Assembly: GCA_900473795.1 (NCBI GenBank)
Contig: UCMT01000026.1
Location: forward strand, 62,001-126,000
Reading direction: 5' to 3'
Origin: Hyphomicrobiales bacterium
Lineage (GTDB): Bacteria > Pseudomonadota > Alphaproteobacteria > Rhizobiales > Rhizobiaceae
DNA length: 64,000 bases
This document shows, in pieces, positions 8,080 to 16,020 of this stretch (within the stretch, counting starts at the first letter, position 1; every line of letters starts with the position of its first letter). The notes below the pieces were generated by a model. That model worked only from the letters and a program-made list of their open reading frames with translations, was not told the DNA's origin and did no database searches. A program made the translations under genes and the position numbers.

Positions 8080-8376
8080 GTGGCGAGGAAAGCGATCCCA
8101 CCTGACACGGATGCAGATCTCGAAACCATGGACCGCGAGGCGCTGCTCGCCACCGCCCGCGCCATGCGCCGCGCGATCCGCATTCATCGGGATGCCTCCG
8201 GCCACGAACTCTGTTGGCATCACCCGGATCTCTGGGCGCTGCTGCCGGACCCGCCGGCAAGCAATCAGATCGTGCCGGACTGGCCGCAATTCATGCGCGG
8301 CTGCATCCGCTATCGTCAATCATTGGACAATCAGCTTGCCGGTGCGGCGCGCAGCGACAGGGAGTTCGGAAAATGA
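8080..8376 (+). CDS. Conserved-looking small protein of unknown function (98 aa)
   Basis: The frame starts with GTG at 8080, preceded by GGAGGT at 8067-8072. Residues about 12-45 are helical and basic (ALLATARAMRRAIRIHRD). The next part is rich in tryptophan, histidine and proline (HELCWHHPDLWALLP). There is no signal peptide. The stop overlaps the next start as ATGA, so all three small genes, hyuC and hydA are translationally coupled. I do not recognise the family; a role in pyrimidine catabolism is suggested only by position. Confidence 0.7.
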   Translation: MARKAIPPDTDADLETMDREALLATARAMRRAIRIHRDASGHELCWHHPDLWALLPDPPASNQIVPDWPQFMRGCIRYRQSLDNQLAGAARSDREFGK

Positions 8377-8627
8377 ACGCGTCGCTCGAAATGAACCAGG
8401 ATTTGACGATCCAGCTGACACTCGCGGAAGCGCTTGTTCTTTCGGATTGTCTCGGTCGCCTTAATACCGAAGAGAAGCTGACACCATTCGTCGATAACGC
8501 CGAGCAGATGGCGCTGTTTGCCCTCGATAACGTTCTGGAGGCCCTGAACCCCGTTATCTTCAGCGACCACTACGACAAATATCTTCAGGAAGCCAAGTCG
8601 TTCATCACAAGAGGTACAGACGAATGA
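8373..8627 (+). CDS. Small acidic helical protein of unknown function (84 aa)
   Basis: The ATG at 8373 overlaps the previous stop, and the gene's own stop overlaps the hydA start (ATGA in both cases). The protein is acidic and predicted largely helical (LTLAEALVLSDCLGRLNTEEK, split; then QMALFALDNVLEALNP). It has one cysteine and no membrane segment. It could be a small adaptor or dimeric accessory protein for the pyrimidine enzymes. This is inference from operon position. Confidence 0.75.
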   Translation: MNASLEMNQDLTIQLTLAEALVLSDCLGRLNTEEKLTPFVDNAEQMALFALDNVLEALNPVIFSDHYDKYLQEAKSFITRGTDE

Positions 8628-10078
8628 GCACAGTCATCAAGGGTGGGACGATCGTCACCGCCGACCTCACCTACCAAGCGGACGTCAAGGTCGACGGCGG
8701 CAGGATCGTCGAGATCGGGCCGAACCTCTCGGGCGACGAGACGCTGGACGCGACCGGCTGTTATGTCATGCCGGGCGGCATCGATCCGCACACGCATCTC
8801 GAAATGCCCTTCATGGGCACCTATTCCTCCGACGATTTCGAAAGCGGCACGCGCGCGGCCCTCTCCGGCGGTACGACCATGGTCGTCGATTTCGCGCTCC
8901 CCTCGCCCGGCCAGTCGCTGCTCGAAGCGCTTGTTATGTGGGACAACAAGACCTCGCGGGCCAATTGCGACTTCTCCTTCCACATGGCGATCACCTGGTG
9001 GAGCGAGCAGGTCTTCAATGAAATGCAGACCATCGTTCAGGACAAGGGCATCAACACCTTCAAGCATTTCATGGCCTACAAGGGCGCCTTGATGGTCGAT
9101 GACGACGAGATGTTCCACTCCTTCCAGCGCTGCGCCGAGCTCGGTGCGCTGCCGCTGGTGCATGCCGAAAACGGCGACATCGTCGCGCAGATGCAGGCAA
9201 AGCTGCTGGCAGAAGGCAACAACGGCCCGGAAGCGCATGCCTATTCCCGGCCCGCCGCCGTCGAAGGCGAAGCGACCAACCGCGCCATCATCATCGCCGA
9301 CATGGCCGGCAGCCCGCTCTATGTCGTACATACCTCCTGCGAACAGGCGCATGAAGCGATCCGCCGGGCGCGCCAGAACGGCATGCGCGTCTATGGCGAA
9401 CCGCTGATCCAGCATCTGACGCTCGACGAGAGCGAATATGCCAATCCCGACTGGGACCATGCCGCCCGCCGGGTGATGTCGCCGCCCTTCCGCAACAAGC
9501 AGCATCAGGACAGTCTCTGGGCCGGACTTGCCGCAGGCTCGCTGCAGGTGGTCGCAACCGACCACTGCGCCTTCACCACCGCGCAGAAGCGTTTCGGCGT
9601 CGGCGATTTCACCAAGATTCCGAACGGCACCGGTGGGCTTGAAGACCGCATGCCGATGCTCTGGACCCATGGCGTCGCCACCGGTCGTATCACCATGAAC
9701 GAGTTCGTCGCCGTCACCTCGACCAATATCGCGAAGATCCTCAACATCTATCCGAAAAAGGGCGCGATCCTGGTCGGCTCCGATGCCGACATCGTCGTCT
9801 GGGACCCGAAGCGTTCGAAGACGATCTCGGCCGCCAGCCAGCAGTCGTCGATCGACTACAACGTCTTCGAAGGCAAGCAGGTCACCGGCCTGCCGCGCTA
9901 TACGCTGACCGGCGGCGTGGTTGCGATCGAGGAATCGACGATCAAGACCCGTGAAGGCCAGGGCAAGTTCATCAGCCGTGAACCCTTTACCGCCGTCAAC
10001 AAGGCGCTTTCTACGTGGAAGGATATCACCGCGCCACGCAAGGTCCAGCGCACCGGCATTCCGGCAAGTGGGGTGTGA
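8624..10078 (+). CDS. hydA: Dihydropyrimidinase / D-hydantoinase
   Basis: It hydrolyses the ring of dihydrouracil or dihydrothymine to the N-carbamoyl-beta-amino acid, the step between PreTA and HyuC. It is an amidohydrolase with the binuclear zinc site: DPHTHLEMPF supplies two histidines, FMAYKG the carboxylated lysine, VHAENGD and VHTSCE further histidines, and VATDHCAF the catalytic aspartate. Length is 484 residues, normal for the family. Its start overlaps the previous stop. The next gene overlaps its stop by one base (TGATG). Confidence 0.94.
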   Translation: MSTVIKGGTIVTADLTYQADVKVDGGRIVEIGPNLSGDETLDATGCYVMPGGIDPHTHLEMPFMGTYSSDDFESGTRAALSGGTTMVVDFALPSPGQSLLEALVMWDNKTSRANCDFSFHMAITWWSEQVFNEMQTIVQDKGINTFKHFMAYKGALMVDDDEMFHSFQRCAELGALPLVHAENGDIVAQMQAKLLAEGNNGPEAHAYSRPAAVEGEATNRAIIIADMAGSPLYVVHTSCEQAHEAIRRARQNGMRVYGEPLIQHLTLDESEYANPDWDHAARRVMSPPFRNKQHQDSLWAGLAAGSLQVVATDHCAFTTAQKRFGVGDFTKIPNGTGGLEDRMPMLWTHGVATGRITMNEFVAVTSTNIAKILNIYPKKGAILVGSDADIVVWDPKRSKTISAASQQSSIDYNVFEGKQVTGLPRYTLTGGVVAIEESTIKTREGQGKFISREPFTAVNKALSTWKDITAPRKVQRTGIPASGV

Positions 10079-10458
10079 TGGTGAGCGCCGCAACTCGCAT
10101 TGCTGTGTTGCTTCTGACCATCGTCGCGGCGGCCGGATCGGCCGTTGCGAGCCAAAATTTCCTCGATGGCGCCTATGGCAACAAGGACGGCTGCGCCTAT
10201 GCCAAGACCGGCGACTATACCGGCTCCGACGACTTCTTTCTGCTGACCGACGAAGGCATCACGACGGCGGCATCCTATTGCAGCTTCAAAGGCCCGGTGA
10301 CAAAAAACGGAAAATCCTTTGCCGCCACAGTCTCCTGCAGCGCTGAGGGCGAAACCGGAGAGGCCGACGACAGCGTCGACATTCTGCGCACCGGCAAGGA
10401 CTACGCCATCGCTTTCAAGGGCGGGACACGCTGGGGGCCTCTGAAGAAATGCAAATGA
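10078..10458 (+). CDS. Small secreted protein of unknown function (126 aa)
   Basis: The ATG shares one base with the hydA stop. The first 24 residues are a clear signal peptide (ALLLTIVAAAGSAVASQ-type hydrophobic core and cleavage region). The mature part of about 100 residues has four cysteines (GCAYAKTGDY, SYCSFKG, VSCSAEG and the C-terminal KKCK), probably two disulfides, and a repeated small beta pattern. It is periplasmic by prediction. Its coupling to a catabolic enzyme is unexplained. Confidence 0.75.
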   Translation: MVSAATRIAVLLLTIVAAAGSAVASQNFLDGAYGNKDGCAYAKTGDYTGSDDFFLLTDEGITTAASYCSFKGPVTKNGKSFAATVSCSAEGETGEADDSVDILRTGKDYAIAFKGGTRWGPLKKCK

Positions 10459-10544
10459 GCCGCCCTCCATCCAGCGCATCACTCTGTCGCCGGCCGGCGG
10501 GCCAAGAGCGGAACGACGGGCCTGCTGACGCAACACGGACATTA

Positions 10545-10955
10545 CTACGGCACCAACGCATCCAGCTCCGGCAACAGAACCACGCTCTCCTGCTCCTTCG
10601 GATCTGTCCGCGCGATCACCGCCGAACAGGGCTGGTCCGACAGATTGGCCGGCAGATGCGGAATGCCGGCCGGGATGTAGAACATCTCGCCCGCCCGCAC
10701 GATGGCGTGATGTTCCAGCCGGTCGCCGTACCAGGTGTGCGCCTCACCCGACAGCACGTAGATCGCCGTTTCGTGGCTTTCGTGCAGATGGGCCTTGGCG
10801 CGGCCGCCCGGCGGGATCGTCAGGAGATGCATGCAGATGCCGGTCGAACCGACCGCTTCGGCCGAAATGCCTTCGAAATAGCTGAGCCCCTGCTTGCCGT
10901 CATAGGTCTGGCCGGGGCGGACGATCCGGCAGGTCGGTCTTGATGATTGCAACAT
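10545..10955 (-). CDS. Cupin-domain protein
   Basis: This is a single-cupin beta-barrel of 136 residues. Motif 1 is PGGRAKAHLHESHETAIYVL, with a two-histidine and glutamate metal site, and motif 2 is GEMFYIPAGIPHLPANL. AGGAG precedes the ATG at 10955. It faces the pyrimidine operon convergently and the ABC operon divergently. Small cupins of this kind are often isomerases, dioxygenases or sensors. No substrate can be assigned. Confidence 0.85.
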   Translation of the reverse strand: MLQSSRPTCRIVRPGQTYDGKQGLSYFEGISAEAVGSTGICMHLLTIPPGGRAKAHLHESHETAIYVLSGEAHTWYGDRLEHHAIVRAGEMFYIPAGIPHLPANLSDQPCSAVIARTDPKEQESVVLLPELDALVP

Positions 10956-11097
10956 ATCCACATCTCCTGAGCAGCAACATCGCGCGCAGCATACCTCATT
11001 CGAAAAATATGAATTACGACTATCGAAGGCAGACAGCCGAATGACGACACAGCACACTCCCAGGCAATGGCATTCAGGACGGAGCGCACCGGATCCA

Positions 11098-11889
11098 ATG
11101 ACAATCACACCCGCATCCGTCGTCTCGGCCCGCAATCTCGGCCTCACCTTCGAGACCAATGACGGCCCCGTCAACGCGCTGACCGGCGTCAATCTCGACG
11201 TCAACAAGGGCGATTTCGTCTCCTTCATCGGCCCTTCCGGCTGCGGCAAGACGACCTTTCTGCGCGTCATCGCCGATCTGGAAAAGCCGACGTCCGGCAC
11301 GATAACCGTCAACGGCACGACGCCGGAAGACGCCCGCAAGAACCGCTCCTACGGCTACGTCTTCCAGGCCGCCGCACTCTACCCCTGGCGCACCATCGAG
11401 AAGAACATTGCCCTGCCGCTCGAAATCATGGGCTACAGTGCCGCCGACCAGAAGGCCCGCATCGAGCGCACGCTGGACCTCGTCAACCTCACCGGTTTCG
11501 GCAAGAAGTTCCCTTGGCAGCTTTCCGGCGGCATGCAGCAGCGCGCCTCGATCGCTCGCGCGCTCGCGTTTGATGCCGACCTTTTGTTGATGGACGAACC
11601 TTTTGGCGCACTCGACGAAATCGTCCGCGATCATCTGAACGAGCAACTGCTGAAGCTCTGGGACCGCACCAACAAGACCATCTGTTTTGTCACGCACTCC
11701 ATTCCCGAAGCCGTCTATCTTTCGACCAAGATCGTCGTCATGAGCCCCCGCCCCGGCCGCGTCACCGACGTCATCGAATCCACGCTTCCGAAGGAGCGCC
11801 CGCTCGACATCCGCGAAACGCCGGAGTTCCTGGAAATCGCCAGCCGGGTCCGCGAAGGCTTGAGAGCGGGGCACAGCTATGATGAGTAG
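11098..11889 (+). CDS. ABC transporter ATP-binding protein, nitrate/taurine/ThiZ-type importer
   Basis: This ATPase drives the importer encoded by the next genes. Walker A is GPSGCGKTT near residue 43, the signature LSGGMQQRASIARAL near 140, and Walker B LLLMDEPFGALDE near 160, followed by the CFVTHSIPEAVYLS switch. It is closest in style to TauB/SsuB/ThiZ. I chose ATG 11098 because the ATPase domain begins directly after it; an in-frame ATG at 11041 is possible. The operon continues through a DUF559 gene, an SMR-like gene, two permeases and a binding protein. Pyrimidine or a pyrimidine-like molecule is the inferred cargo from the neighbouring catabolic genes. Confidence 0.88.
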   Translation: MTITPASVVSARNLGLTFETNDGPVNALTGVNLDVNKGDFVSFIGPSGCGKTTFLRVIADLEKPTSGTITVNGTTPEDARKNRSYGYVFQAAALYPWRTIEKNIALPLEIMGYSAADQKARIERTLDLVNLTGFGKKFPWQLSGGMQQRASIARALAFDADLLLMDEPFGALDEIVRDHLNEQLLKLWDRTNKTICFVTHSIPEAVYLSTKIVVMSPRPGRVTDVIESTLPKERPLDIRETPEFLEIASRVREGLRAGHSYDE

Positions 11890-11908
11890 GATTTCGGCTC
11901 TTGCGGCA

Positions 11909-12137
11909 AAGACCCCTCCCCAACCCCTCCCCACAAGGGGGAGGGGCTCGACCGAGCCAACCTTCCTCTTTCGGCATCCGATGGCCAGCAGGGACGCTGT
12001 GACCACGTGCTGGAATACAATGTCGAACCCTCGGAGCTTGCTCTACCAACGGAACTCCGATTTTGGCAAAGCCAGTGCCGCGGGTCTTCCCCTCCCCCTT
12101 GTGGGGAGGGTGGTGAGCGAAGCGAACCGGGAGGGGT
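11909..12137. repeat. Inverted pair of GC-rich repeats flanking 140 bases inside the ABC operon
   Basis: One copy is at about 11909-11946 and an inverted, longer copy at about 12086-12137. The shared core is CTCCCCACAAGGGGGAGGGG. The second copy has an extra piece containing TGAGCGAAGCGAACCGGGAG. Each copy is itself palindromic. The distal end of the second copy supplies the GGGAGGGG in front of the DUF559 gene. The DNA between the copies has no convincing gene. Confidence 0.7.
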
Positions 12138-12142
12138 CTTTC

Positions 12143-12526
12143 TTGCCGCACTCGAATATCGACCCAAGGACCCGAACCAGGGCAAAGAAACTTCGCACCG
12201 AACTGACCAAGGCCGAAGCCGCGATGTGGAACATGCTGCGAGACTTTCGTGGACGTGGCGCGCGTTTCAGGCGGGAAACGCCAATTGGACCGTATATCGC
12301 AGATTTCGCCTGGCTATCCGCTCGCATTATCGTCGAAGTTGACGGAGACAGTCACGAAACGCTGGATGGGCGAAGGCATGATATCCGCCGTGACAATTTC
12401 CTGAAAAGCCAGGGTTTTACTGTCCTTCGCTTCAACAACGCACAAGTGATCGACGGCCCTGATTTCGTTTTCCTGACGATCGAGCAAGCAATCGCGGGCT
12501 CGCTGAAGAAGGAGCCAAGCCAATGA
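12143..12526 (+). CDS. DUF559 endonuclease-like protein
   Basis: This 127-residue domain belongs to the DUF559 family, related to very-short-patch-repair and other PD-(D/E)XK nucleases. Visible landmarks are RTELTKAEAAMWNMLRDF, then FRRETPIGPYIADF and IIVEVDGDSHE, which hold the likely catalytic acidic residues, and VLRFNNAQVI. A TTG start at 12143 fits the usual N-terminus and lies six bases after GGGAGGGG (12129-12136). That ribosome site belongs to the flanking repeat. Longer in-frame starts would translate the repeat. The stop overlaps the next gene as ATGA. A nuclease gene inside a transporter operon suggests insertion of a repeat-associated module rather than a transport role. Confidence 0.75.
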   Translation: MPHSNIDPRTRTRAKKLRTELTKAEAAMWNMLRDFRGRGARFRRETPIGPYIADFAWLSARIIVEVDGDSHETLDGRRHDIRRDNFLKSQGFTVLRFNNAQVIDGPDFVFLTIEQAIAGSLKKEPSQ

Positions 12527-12858
12527 ACCCCTCCTTCATGCTCTGGCTCGCCGCCTCCATGGCCATATTCCTCAGCGCCGCAACGGCCTCGCGTTATTAT
12601 GTCGCCAGCAACAACATCCTCATCCTGTTGTTTTCGCTCGGTCTTTATTGCGTCGGCAATCTGATGATGGTGCGCTTGATGCGCGAAGGCGGGCTGGGAC
12701 TTGCGATTTCGACATCCGCGATTGCCCAGCTTCTCTTGGTCAATCTCATCGCCTTTGCCATGTTCGGCGAGCGGCTGACGCTTTCGCAGATGGCCGGCGT
12801 CGCCCTCGGCGTCGTTTCCATGGCGCTGATGCTGCTGCCGTCGAGCGGGAAGGCTTGA
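12523..12858 (+). CDS. SMR-like four-helix membrane protein
   Basis: The 111-residue protein has four hydrophobic helices and the overall plan of small multidrug resistance/EamA half transporters (last two helices: LLVNLIAFAMFGERLTLSQM and VALGVVSMALMLLP). The first helix lacks the conserved glutamate that SMR exporters use for proton coupling, so a drug-pump role is doubtful. It sits between the ATPase and permease genes of the importer and is coupled on both sides. It may be an accessory membrane subunit or a partner transporter. Confidence 0.75.
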   Translation: MNPSFMLWLAASMAIFLSAATASRYYVASNNILILLFSLGLYCVGNLMMVRLMREGGLGLAISTSAIAQLLLVNLIAFAMFGERLTLSQMAGVALGVVSMALMLLPSSGKA

Positions 12859-12860
12859 AC

Positions 12861-13745
12861 ATGGAGAAGCCCAGCTTTTTCAACGACAGGATCATGCCGG
12901 TGGGAACCATCCTGCTTGCCCTCCTGGTCATATGGTATATCGCCGTCATCTTCCTCAATGCGCCGTTCGAACGCGACACGGCTGCCCGCGCCGGAACGCC
13001 GATCAGCTTCTCGGAAATCCTGCCGAAGACGATGTTTCAGCAACGGCCGGTGCTTCCCGCCCCGCATCAGGTGATCGCCGAAATCTGGAATACGACATTC
13101 TTGATGCCGATCACCTCCAAGCGCAGCCTGGTCTATCATGCCTGGATCACGCTCTCGGCGACACTGCTCGGCTTCGGCATTGGCACCGTGCTCGGCATTC
13201 TTCTCGCCGTCGGCATCGTCCACAATCGGGCGATGGACCGCTCGCTGATGCCTTGGGTGATTGCCAGCCAGACCATTCCGATCCTGGCCATCGCGCCGAT
13301 GATCATCGTCGTGCTGAATGCGGTCGGCATCTCAGGCCTGCTCCCGAAGGCGCTGATCTCGACCTATCTCAGCTTCTTTCCGATCGTCGTCGGCATGGTG
13401 AAAGGGCTGCGAAGCCCCGAACAGATCCAGCTCGACCTGATGCATACCTACTACGCGAGTCCGTCCCAGACCTTCTGGAAGCTGCGCTGGCCGGCGTCCA
13501 TGCCCTATCTGTTCACCTCGCTGAAGGTTGCCATCGCCATTTCGCTCGTCGGCGCGATCGTCGGCGAACTGCCGACAGGTGCCGTATCCGGCCTCGGTGC
13601 CCGCCTGCTTGCCGGCTCCTATTACGGCCAGACAGTGCAGATCTGGTCGGCGCTGTTCATGGCGGCGGCTCTGGCCGCCACCCTGGTGATCATCGTCGGT
13701 TTTGCCCACACCGCCGTTCTCAAGCGCATGGGGATCAAGCCATGA
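12861..13745 (+). CDS. ABC transporter permease (BPD_transp_1)
   Basis: This is an inner-membrane permease of 294 residues with about six helices. The EAA-type coupling loop is in the segment MHTYYASPSQTFWKLRWPAS near residue 195. The start at 12861 follows the SMR-like stop by two bases. It has an unusually long N-terminal stretch (about residues 30-80) before the core domain. It probably pairs with the next permease as a heterodimer for the same ATPase. Confidence 0.88.
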   Translation: MEKPSFFNDRIMPVGTILLALLVIWYIAVIFLNAPFERDTAARAGTPISFSEILPKTMFQQRPVLPAPHQVIAEIWNTTFLMPITSKRSLVYHAWITLSATLLGFGIGTVLGILLAVGIVHNRAMDRSLMPWVIASQTIPILAIAPMIIVVLNAVGISGLLPKALISTYLSFFPIVVGMVKGLRSPEQIQLDLMHTYYASPSQTFWKLRWPASMPYLFTSLKVAIAISLVGAIVGELPTGAVSGLGARLLAGSYYGQTVQIWSALFMAAALAATLVIIVGFAHTAVLKRMGIKP

Positions 13746-14614
13746 ATTCCGGTCTCCTCATCGGCGCCCTCGCCTTCTGGCTTATTGCCTGGGTCATCAA
13801 CGAATGGCTCGTTCGCCGGAAGTTTGCAAACCGGAGCGCAGCGCGGGCCGCAAGGCTCGCCGTGCCGCTGATTTTCGGCATCACCATTCTCGTGCTCTGG
13901 GAAGGCCTCGTGCGCGGGCTGAACGTACCCTCCGTTCTCCTGCCGCCGCCGTCGATGATCTGGGCGCGGCTGATCACCTCGCTGCCGACGCTCTGGGCCG
14001 ATTTCCAGCAGACGTTCCTCAAGGCCGTGATCACCGGCTATGCGCTCGGCTGCGGTCTTGGTTTCCTTGTCGCCATCGCCATCGACCGCTCGCCTTTCCT
14101 GCAGAAGGGCCTGCTGCCGCTCGGCAATTTCGTCTCCGCCCTTCCCGTCATTGGCGTCGCGCCAATCATGGTCATGTGGTTCGGTTTCGACTGGCAGTCG
14201 AAAGTCGCCGTGGTCGTGATCATGACCTTCTTCCCCATGCTGGTGAACACCGTTTCCGGTCTTGCAGCGACAAGTTCGATGGAGAAGGACCTGATGCGCA
14301 CCTATGCGGCCAGTTGGTTCCAGACACTCGTCAAGTTGCGTCTGCCGGCGGCATGGCCTTTCATCTTCAATGCGCTCAAGATCAATTCCACGCTGGCGCT
14401 GATCGGCGCCATCGTCGCCGAATTCTTCGGGACCCCGATCGTCGGCATGGGATTCCGGATTTCCACCGAAGTGGGGCGCATGAATGTCGACATGGTTTGG
14501 GCCGAAATCGCCGTTGCGGCGGTGGCTGGCTCCGCCTTTTACGGGGTGGTTGCGCTCATCGAGCGCGCCGTCACGTTCTGGCACCCGTCCGTGCGAAACG
14601 CCCGAACGGCCTGA
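13742..14614 (+). CDS. ABC transporter permease (BPD_transp_1)
   Basis: This second permease has 290 residues, overlapping the first by ATGA. The coupling loop is MRTYAASWFQTLVKLRLPAA. The core GYALGCGLGFLVAIAI is typical of TauC/SsuC/ThiX permeases. Together the two permeases and the ATPase form the membrane part of the importer; the binding protein follows. Confidence 0.88.
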   Translation: MNSGLLIGALAFWLIAWVINEWLVRRKFANRSAARAARLAVPLIFGITILVLWEGLVRGLNVPSVLLPPPSMIWARLITSLPTLWADFQQTFLKAVITGYALGCGLGFLVAIAIDRSPFLQKGLLPLGNFVSALPVIGVAPIMVMWFGFDWQSKVAVVVIMTFFPMLVNTVSGLAATSSMEKDLMRTYAASWFQTLVKLRLPAAWPFIFNALKINSTLALIGAIVAEFFGTPIVGMGFRISTEVGRMNVDMVWAEIAVAAVAGSAFYGVVALIERAVTFWHPSVRNARTA

Positions 14615-14621
14615 GAAAAAG

Positions 14622-14640
14622 CCTGTCCGTGGTGGACAGG
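14622..14640 (+). promoter_or_regulatory. Hairpin before the binding-protein gene
   Basis: CCTGTCC at 14622-14628 pairs perfectly with GGACAGG at 14634-14640. It is not followed by a T-run. Hairpins in this place often stabilise the downstream mRNA so that the binding protein is made in excess. Confidence 0.5.
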
Positions 14641-14663
14641 TGCAATAAAAAGAGGGAACTGAC

Positions 14664-15656
14664 ATGAAGACAAGACTTGCATCTCTGCTGCTGGCAGGCG
14701 CCTTTTCGCTGTCCGCATTCCAGGCCATGGCCGCCGACAAGGTGGTGCTGCAGCTGAAATGGGTGACCCAGGCGCAATTCGCCGGATACTATGTCGCCAA
14801 GGACAAGGGCTTCTATGAAGAGGAAGGCCTCGACGTCGAGATCAAGCCCGGTGGCCCGGATATCGCGCCTCCGCAGGTCATCGCCGGTGGCGGAGCAGAC
14901 GTCGTCGTCGACTGGATGCCCTCGGCACTTGCAACCCGCGAAAAGGGCGTGGCGCTGGTCAATATCGCCCAGCCGTTCAAGACATCCGGCATGATGCTGA
15001 CCTGCCTGAAGGAATCCGGCGTTGCGACGCCCGCCGATTTCAAGGGCAAGACGCTCGGCGTCTGGTTCTTCGGCAACGAATATCCGTTCCTCTCCTGGAT
15101 GAGCCAGCTTGGCCTCAAGACCGATGGCGGCCCGGATGGCGTCACGGTCCTGAAGCAGGGCTTCAACGTCGATCCGCTGATCCAGAAGCAGGCGGCCTGT
15201 ATCTCCACCATGACCTACAATGAATACTGGCAGGTCATCGACGCCGGCATCAAGCCGGAGGACCTGGTGACGTTCAAGTACGAAGACCAGGGCGTCGCCA
15301 CGCTGGAAGACGGCCTTTACGTGCTGGAAGACAAGCTCAAGGACCCGGCCTTCAAGGAGAAGATGGTCAAGTTCGTCCGCGCGTCGATGAAGGGCTGGAA
15401 ATATGCCGAGGCCAATCCGGATGAAGCGGCCGGCATCGTGCTGGAAAACGATGCGACCGGTGCCCAGACGGAAGAGCACCAGAAGCGCATGATGGGCGAG
15501 ATCGCCAAGCTGACAGCCGGCTCGAACGGCGCGCTCGACGAGGCGGACTACAAGCGCACCGTCGCTTCGCTGATGAAGGGTGGTTCCGATCCGGTCATCA
15601 CCAAGGAACCGGAAGGCGCCTTCACGCACGAGATCACCGACGCTGCCTTGAAGTAG
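14664..15656 (+). CDS. ABC transporter substrate-binding protein, NMT1/THI5-like
   Basis: This periplasmic binding protein has 330 residues and a signal peptide of about 23 residues (ending AMAADK). The NMT1-like fold begins VVLQLKWVTQAQFAGYYVA, the hallmark of ThiY-type pyrimidine-binding proteins. It continues with IKPGGPDIAPPQVIAGGGAD. ThiY binds formyl-aminopyrimidine and relatives bind riboflavin precursors. Here the pyrimidine catabolic genes suggest uracil, thymine or a related ring. A strong terminator follows, so this is the operon's last gene. Confidence 0.88.
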   Translation: MKTRLASLLLAGAFSLSAFQAMAADKVVLQLKWVTQAQFAGYYVAKDKGFYEEEGLDVEIKPGGPDIAPPQVIAGGGADVVVDWMPSALATREKGVALVNIAQPFKTSGMMLTCLKESGVATPADFKGKTLGVWFFGNEYPFLSWMSQLGLKTDGGPDGVTVLKQGFNVDPLIQKQAACISTMTYNEYWQVIDAGIKPEDLVTFKYEDQGVATLEDGLYVLEDKLKDPAFKEKMVKFVRASMKGWKYAEANPDEAAGIVLENDATGAQTEEHQKRMMGEIAKLTAGSNGALDEADYKRTVASLMKGGSDPVITKEPEGAFTHEITDAALK

Positions 15657-15684
15657 TCTGATCTTGCTGTTCAATCTAAAGGAG

Positions 15685-15719
15685 CGCGCGGGCCTGCCCC
15701 GCGCGTTTCGCATTTTTTC
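15685..15719 (+). terminator. Rho-independent terminator after the importer operon
   Basis: CGCGCGGG at 15685-15692 pairs with CCCGCGCG at 15698-15705, followed by TTTCGCATTTTTT. Confidence 0.85.
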
Positions 15720-16020
15720 ACCTTAGACGTGCAGAGACGTCCCTGCTACATTTCGACACAAGAAACAACATTGCCTTGCATGAGTGGAACAAATAAAATA
15801 ATGAGGCACCATTCTTTTTTTGTATCGCCTTGCATAGCCTGAAGCCGCTCACTAAATAGAGCCCCGTGGCATTTTGAGGAGGATGCGGGAGGAATTTTTC
15901 GCTTGAAAAGTCCAAGGCGGTATTTCCTTCCCTTTCTGCACGAGACGACGACAAGTCCTTTTCTTGGAATGCGCGCCGTCAGCAAATTGAACTATCCGGA
16001 ATTTGAGGAAAAGTAAGCCG
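15720..16020. other. Intergenic region upstream of the RND operon
   Basis: No gene is seen here. The region is AT-richer than its surroundings and contains GCCTTGCAT twice in direct orientation, at 15773-15781 and 15827-15835, possibly regulator sites for the efflux genes. A ribosome site TGAGGAAA lies at 16004-16011. Confidence 0.4.

Noticed and set aside
11947..12085. In-frame extension of the DUF559 gene through the repeat to ATG 11879
   Set aside because: The added 88 residues translate the palindromic repeat and match no domain. The TTG at 12143 has a better-placed ribosome site and the usual family N-terminus.
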